This document shows positions 9,136 through 11,635 of a DNA stretch of 11,635 nt, piece by piece. The stretch lies in NCBI GenBank assembly GCA_905215815.1, contig CAJMRN010000063.1, forward strand, positions 1-11,635, written 5' to 3'. The position numbers and the translations under genes were made by a program. This DNA comes from an uncultured bacterium (GTDB lineage: Bacteria; Actinomycetota; Coriobacteriia; Coriobacteriales; Coriobacteriaceae). Numbering within the stretch: the first letter of the stretch is position 1; each line of letters starts with the position of its first letter. Under the pieces are notes generated by a model. It worked only from the letters and a program-made list of their open reading frames with translations, was not told the origin of the DNA and did not search any database.

Positions 9136-9831
9136 CTAGAGCTCCGCTCCGCCCAAACGATGAGCAATGCTGTCGCAGGCAAGTGCACCCACGACGGTCT
9201 TGGCATCCTCGATCTTGCCGTCGAGTACGGCGTCGATCAGCTCGTGCAGCGGTACCAGGTCGACGTTGACAAACTCGTCATCGTCGGGATCGGGCGCATC
9301 AAACTCGAGCTTGGTAGCCAGGTAGATGTGAATGATCTCGTCGCAAAAACCGCAGGTCGTGACAATCGACGTCAAAAAGCGGATGCGGCCGGCCTTAAAG
9401 CCCGTCTCCTCGTGCAGCTCGCGCTTGGCGCAATCGAGCGGGTCCTCGCCCGGATCGAGCTTGCCGGCGGGAATCTCGACCGTCACGCGGTCGATGGCGG
9501 TGCGGTACTGACGCACCAGCACGATCTTGCCGCTCTCGGTCAGTGCCACAACGGCCGCCGCACCCGGATGGCGAACGATATCGCGGGCGCTGCGGTGACC
9601 GTTGGGCAGCTCAACCTCAAGACGGTGGACGTCGAGGATCTTGCCCTTCCAGGCGCACTCCTCCGAAAGAATCTTCTCGTGCAGCTCGGCATCGTGCGGG
9701 TCGTCGTCACCCAGCACCAGTGCCGGCTCGTCAGCGACCTCGCCACCAGGCTCGCCCTCGGCGTGCCCATACATGCGGCTGTCCTCTTCGACGATCTGCG
9801 CGTCCACGAGCTCTTCGTTCTTCTCGTCCAT
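9136..9831 (-). CDS. Nudix hydrolase, ADP-ribose pyrophosphatase type
   Basis: This cytoplasmic enzyme is predicted to split ADP-ribose or related nucleoside diphosphate sugars into AMP and a sugar phosphate. The Nudix box is complete at 123-145 (G-x5-E-x7-REL-x-EETGF, with Glu138, Glu141 and Glu142 as metal ligands). The strands before it (GKILDVHRLEVELPNG and VVALTESGKIVLVRQYR) match the ADP-ribose pyrophosphatase subfamily. The start MDEKNE is preferred because GAGAGGA lies 9 bases upstream; an ATG three codons earlier touches that site directly. The first 50 or so residues are very acidic (Glu/Asp-rich) and precede the usual family start (around EKILSEE), an unusual extension in a 231-residue protein. 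The gene follows the purD stop by 21 bases, so the pair is an operon, fitting a nucleotide-recycling role. Exact substrate is not settled. Confidence 0.93.
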   Translation of the reverse strand: MDEKNEELVDAQIVEEDSRMYGHAEGEPGGEVADEPALVLGDDDPHDAELHEKILSEECAWKGKILDVHRLEVELPNGHRSARDIVRHPGAAAVVALTESGKIVLVRQYRTAIDRVTVEIPAGKLDPGEDPLDCAKRELHEETGFKAGRIRFLTSIVTTCGFCDEIIHIYLATKLEFDAPDPDDDEFVNVDLVPLHELIDAVLDGKIEDAKTVVGALACDSIAHRLGGAEL

Positions 9832-9852
9832 CCGTCTCATTCCTCTCGGATT

Positions 9853-11157
9853 TTAGGCATCCCAGGCGTCGCGGCCGCGCAGCGCGCGCAGGCCGATGTC
9901 GTGACGCAGGGTCTTGCCCTCAAAATCAATCTTCTCGCAGGCCTCGTAGGCAAGGTTGCGAGCGTTCTCGAACGTGTCGCCCAGAGCGGTCACGGCAAGC
10001 ACGCGGCCACCATTGGTCACGAGCTGGCCGTCCACCACGGCAGTGCCCGCGTGGTACACGGTCACGTTCTCCATGGCCTCGGCATCGGCGATACCGGTGA
10101 TGACCTTGCCCTTCTCGTAGCTGCCGGGATAGCCCGCGCTCGTCAGGACAACGGCCACGGCCCACTCGTCACGCCAGTCGAGCTCAATCTGGTCGAGCTC
10201 GCAGTTGGCACAAGCCAGCATGACCTCGACCAGGTCGTTCTTAAGGCGCGGCAGCACGACCTGCGTCTCGGGGTCGCCAAAGCGGGCATTGAACTCCAGC
10301 ACCTTGGGGCCGGCAGGCGTGAGCATAAAGCCGCCGTACAGGCAGCCGCGGTAGTCGATACCCTCGGCAGCGAGCTCGGCCACGGTCTGCTCCATGACCT
10401 TCACCATGGTGGCGTGCTCCTCGTCAGTCACGATGGGCACCGGGCTGTAGACACCCATGCCGCCGGTGTTGGGGCCCTTGTCGCCCTCGAGCGCGCGCTT
10501 GTGGTCCTGCGAGGTGGCCATGGGGCGCACGGTCTTGCCGTCGGTAAAGGCCAGCAGCGAGCACTCGGGGCCGGTCAGCATCTCCTCGATAACCACGGTG
10601 TTGCCGGCATCGCCAAAGGTGCCGCCAAAGCACTCGCGTACGGCTTCCTCGGCCTGCTCAAGTTCGGTCGCCACGATAACGCCCTTGCCCGCGGCAAGGC
10701 CGTCGGCCTTGACGACCAGCGGGGCGCCCTGCTCTCGCACGTAGGCGAGAGCCGAAGCCTCGTCGGTAAACGAACCATAGGCTGCCGTCGGAATGCCCGC
10801 ACGCTCCATAAGCTGCTTGGAGAACAGCTTAGAGCCCTCCATCTGGGCGCCCTCGGCACCCGGGCCAAAGCAGGGAATACCCGCCGCGCGCACGGCGTCG
10901 GCCACGCCCGCCACGAGCGGAGCCTCGGGGCCAATTACCACGAGTCCGCATCCGTGGCTCTGAGCAAACGCCGCCACGGCCGCAGGATCGCAGTCGTCGA
11001 GAACAACGTTCTCGCCACAGCTCGCGGTGCCGCCGTTGCCCGGCGCGATGTAGAGCTTGCCGGCGCGCGGTGATGCCGCGAGCTTAGCTGCCAAAGCATG
11101 CTCACGGCCGCCGCTGCCCAACAACAGGATGTCGATGGTTTGAGTGTCCGCCTTCAA
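9853..11157 (-). CDS. purD: Phosphoribosylamine-glycine ligase (GAR synthetase)
   Basis: PurD catalyses the second step of purine synthesis, joining 5-phosphoribosylamine and glycine with ATP. It has 434 residues against about 430 for typical members. The N-terminal domain starts ILLLGSGGREHALAAKL (10-26). The ATP-grasp region has VVKADGLAAGKGVIVA (148-163) and GPNTGGMGVYSP (228-239, the family signature). The metal-binding stretch EFNARFGDPETQ runs 288-299, and the C-terminal domain carries GRVLAVTALGDTFENA. The start is a TTG at 11155-11157: GAGGAGG lies five bases upstream, no in-frame ATG is near, and the reading gives the normal N-terminus. The Nudix gene follows in the same operon, and the end of purA lies 118 bases upstream, separated by two hairpins. 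No damage is seen. Confidence 0.98.
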   Translation of the reverse strand: MKADTQTIDILLLGSGGREHALAAKLAASPRAGKLYIAPGNGGTASCGENVVLDDCDPAAVAAFAQSHGCGLVVIGPEAPLVAGVADAVRAAGIPCFGPGAEGAQMEGSKLFSKQLMERAGIPTAAYGSFTDEASALAYVREQGAPLVVKADGLAAGKGVIVATELEQAEEAVRECFGGTFGDAGNTVVIEEMLTGPECSLLAFTDGKTVRPMATSQDHKRALEGDKGPNTGGMGVYSPVPIVTDEEHATMVKVMEQTVAELAAEGIDYRGCLYGGFMLTPAGPKVLEFNARFGDPETQVVLPRLKNDLVEVMLACANCELDQIELDWRDEWAVAVVLTSAGYPGSYEKGKVITGIADAEAMENVTVYHAGTAVVDGQLVTNGGRVLAVTALGDTFENARNLAYEACEKIDFEGKTLRHDIGLRALRGRDAWDA

Positions 11158-11180
11158 GGGTGCCTCCTCTATGGATTAAC

Positions 11181-11199
11181 GGCTCGCTCCGCGCGAGCC
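11181..11199 (-). other. Small GC-rich hairpin ahead of purD
   Basis: GGCTCGC (11181-11187) pairs perfectly with GCGAGCC (11193-11199) around a five-base loop. On the minus strand it ends about 16 bases before the purD ribosome site and is followed by GTTAATCC, so it lies in the leader just upstream of the TTG start. It may stabilise or tune translation; no T-tract supports a terminator. Confidence 0.4.
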
Positions 11200-11211
11200 C
11201 TTTGCAAGCAA

Positions 11212-11253
11212 ATATACCCCTCGGCCGCCCGTCCGGGCTGCAAAGGGGTATAT
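11212..11253 (-). terminator. Long hairpin after purA, possible terminator or attenuator
   Basis: ATATACCCCT (11212-11221) pairs perfectly with AGGGGTATAT (11244-11253), and an inner GCCC/GGGC stem extends the structure. In the minus direction it lies 22 bases after the purA stop and is followed by TTGCTTGC, a weak T-tract. It could end purA transcription or only reduce read-through into purD, since I see no separate convincing purD promoter. Confidence 0.5.
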
Positions 11254-11275
11254 CGCAATAACCAAATAGTCCCGA

Positions 11276-11635
11276 TTACTTCCAGAATCGGTTGATGATC
11301 TGCTCGCGACCAGCGCCAACGCCAATGAACGTCACGCGGGTGTGTGCCAGATCCTCGATAAACGCCACGTAGTCCTGAGCCTCCTGCGGCAGCTCGTCAA
11401 AGCTGCGGCAGCCGGTGATGTCGCCCTTCCAGCCAGCGGCCTTCAGGAATGTCTTGACGTTCTCAACGGCCTCGTCGGGACCGGGCTTGTTGGTATCGCC
11501 ATTCTTCCAGGTCACGGTGATGTTGCCGGCGGGGTCCATGGAGACATCGCCCTTGCCCACGACCTGAGCCTTGGTGGTCACGTCGATGGTCAGATCCTTG
11601 GTGCCCAACTTGACGGAGTAAACGTCGTTGGTGTC
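11276..11635 (-). CDS. purA: Adenylosuccinate synthetase, C-terminal fragment
   Basis: This is the last 119 codons of a gene that runs off the right edge; the frame is open to the edge. PurA converts IMP, aspartate and GTP to adenylosuccinate on the way to AMP. The ending AGWKGDITGCRSFDELPQEA, then QDYVAFIEDLAHTRVTFIGVGAGREQIINRF, matches the usual PurA C-terminus (PGW...DELPxxAxxYVxxIExL...ISxGPxRxQTI), and GAGREQ sits where the family's nucleotide-binding GPDR motif lies. The preceding stretch (SVKLGTKDLTIDVTTK to WKNGDTNKPGPDEAVENVK) is less familiar and longer than the loop normally found there, so it may contain an insert. Position upstream of purD fits purine genes. The catalytic N-terminal parts lie outside the window. 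Confidence 0.75.
   Translation of the reverse strand, partial: DTNDVYSVKLGTKDLTIDVTTKAQVVGKGDVSMDPAGNITVTWKNGDTNKPGPDEAVENVKTFLKAAGWKGDITGCRSFDELPQEAQDYVAFIEDLAHTRVTFIGVGAGREQIINRFWK

Noticed and set aside
9064..11073. Long plus-strand frame opposite purD and the Nudix gene
   Set aside because: Same mirror effect. The minus strand carries complete purD and Nudix motifs, and the plus-strand product is low-complexity and begins inside the stem-loop.

Overview
The window is 11.6 kb of mostly GC-rich DNA. Every convincing gene lies on the minus strand, so transcription runs from high to low coordinates. High GC, strong GGAGG-like ribosome sites, a TTG start and the gene content (carAB, purA-purD, a mannose-family PTS, an ABC exporter) fit an actinobacterium. 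The class Coriobacteriia, and Collinsella within it, is my best guess. That guess is inferred from overall style; there is no marker gene in the window.

Layout from right to left, in the direction of transcription. At 11635-11276 is the C-terminal end of an adenylosuccinate synthetase (purA). Next comes a spacer with two hairpins, then purD (11157-9853), followed 21 bases later by a Nudix ADP-ribose pyrophosphatase-type gene (9831-9136). A 242-base intergenic region (8894-9135) is almost entirely structured. It holds a hairpin at the Nudix stop codon, a near-perfect 98-base stem-loop capped by cUUCGg, a candidate promoter, and a terminator-like hairpin in the leader of the next gene. That next operon is an ABC exporter half-transporter (8893-7124) plus an unrecognised single-pass membrane protein (7104-6139), closed by an intrinsic terminator. 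An AT-rich promoter region and a hairpin-bearing leader precede carA (5917-4472) and carB (4470-1156), the two subunits of carbamoyl-phosphate synthetase. Downstream of carB, 650-1155 has no gene but holds two related GC-rich inverted-repeat elements in opposite orientation around a terminator hairpin. At the left end is the start of a mannose/fructose/sorbose-family PTS operon (IIB, then IIC running off the window), preceded by a perfect 38-base palindrome. This PTS segment is visibly richer in AT than the rest.

How the genes work together: purA, purD and carAB supply purines, pyrimidines and arginine precursors. The Nudix enzyme next to purD probably recycles nucleotide-sugar by-products. 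The exporter and its membrane partner form a separate unit of unknown substrate. The PTS operon imports a sugar and looks like a separately regulated, perhaps acquired, module. I found no CRISPR array, insertion sequence, tRNA or rRNA. The strongest candidate for something undescribed is the large capped stem-loop at 8997-9094. The repeat pair downstream of carB and the hairpin-rich carA leader come next.
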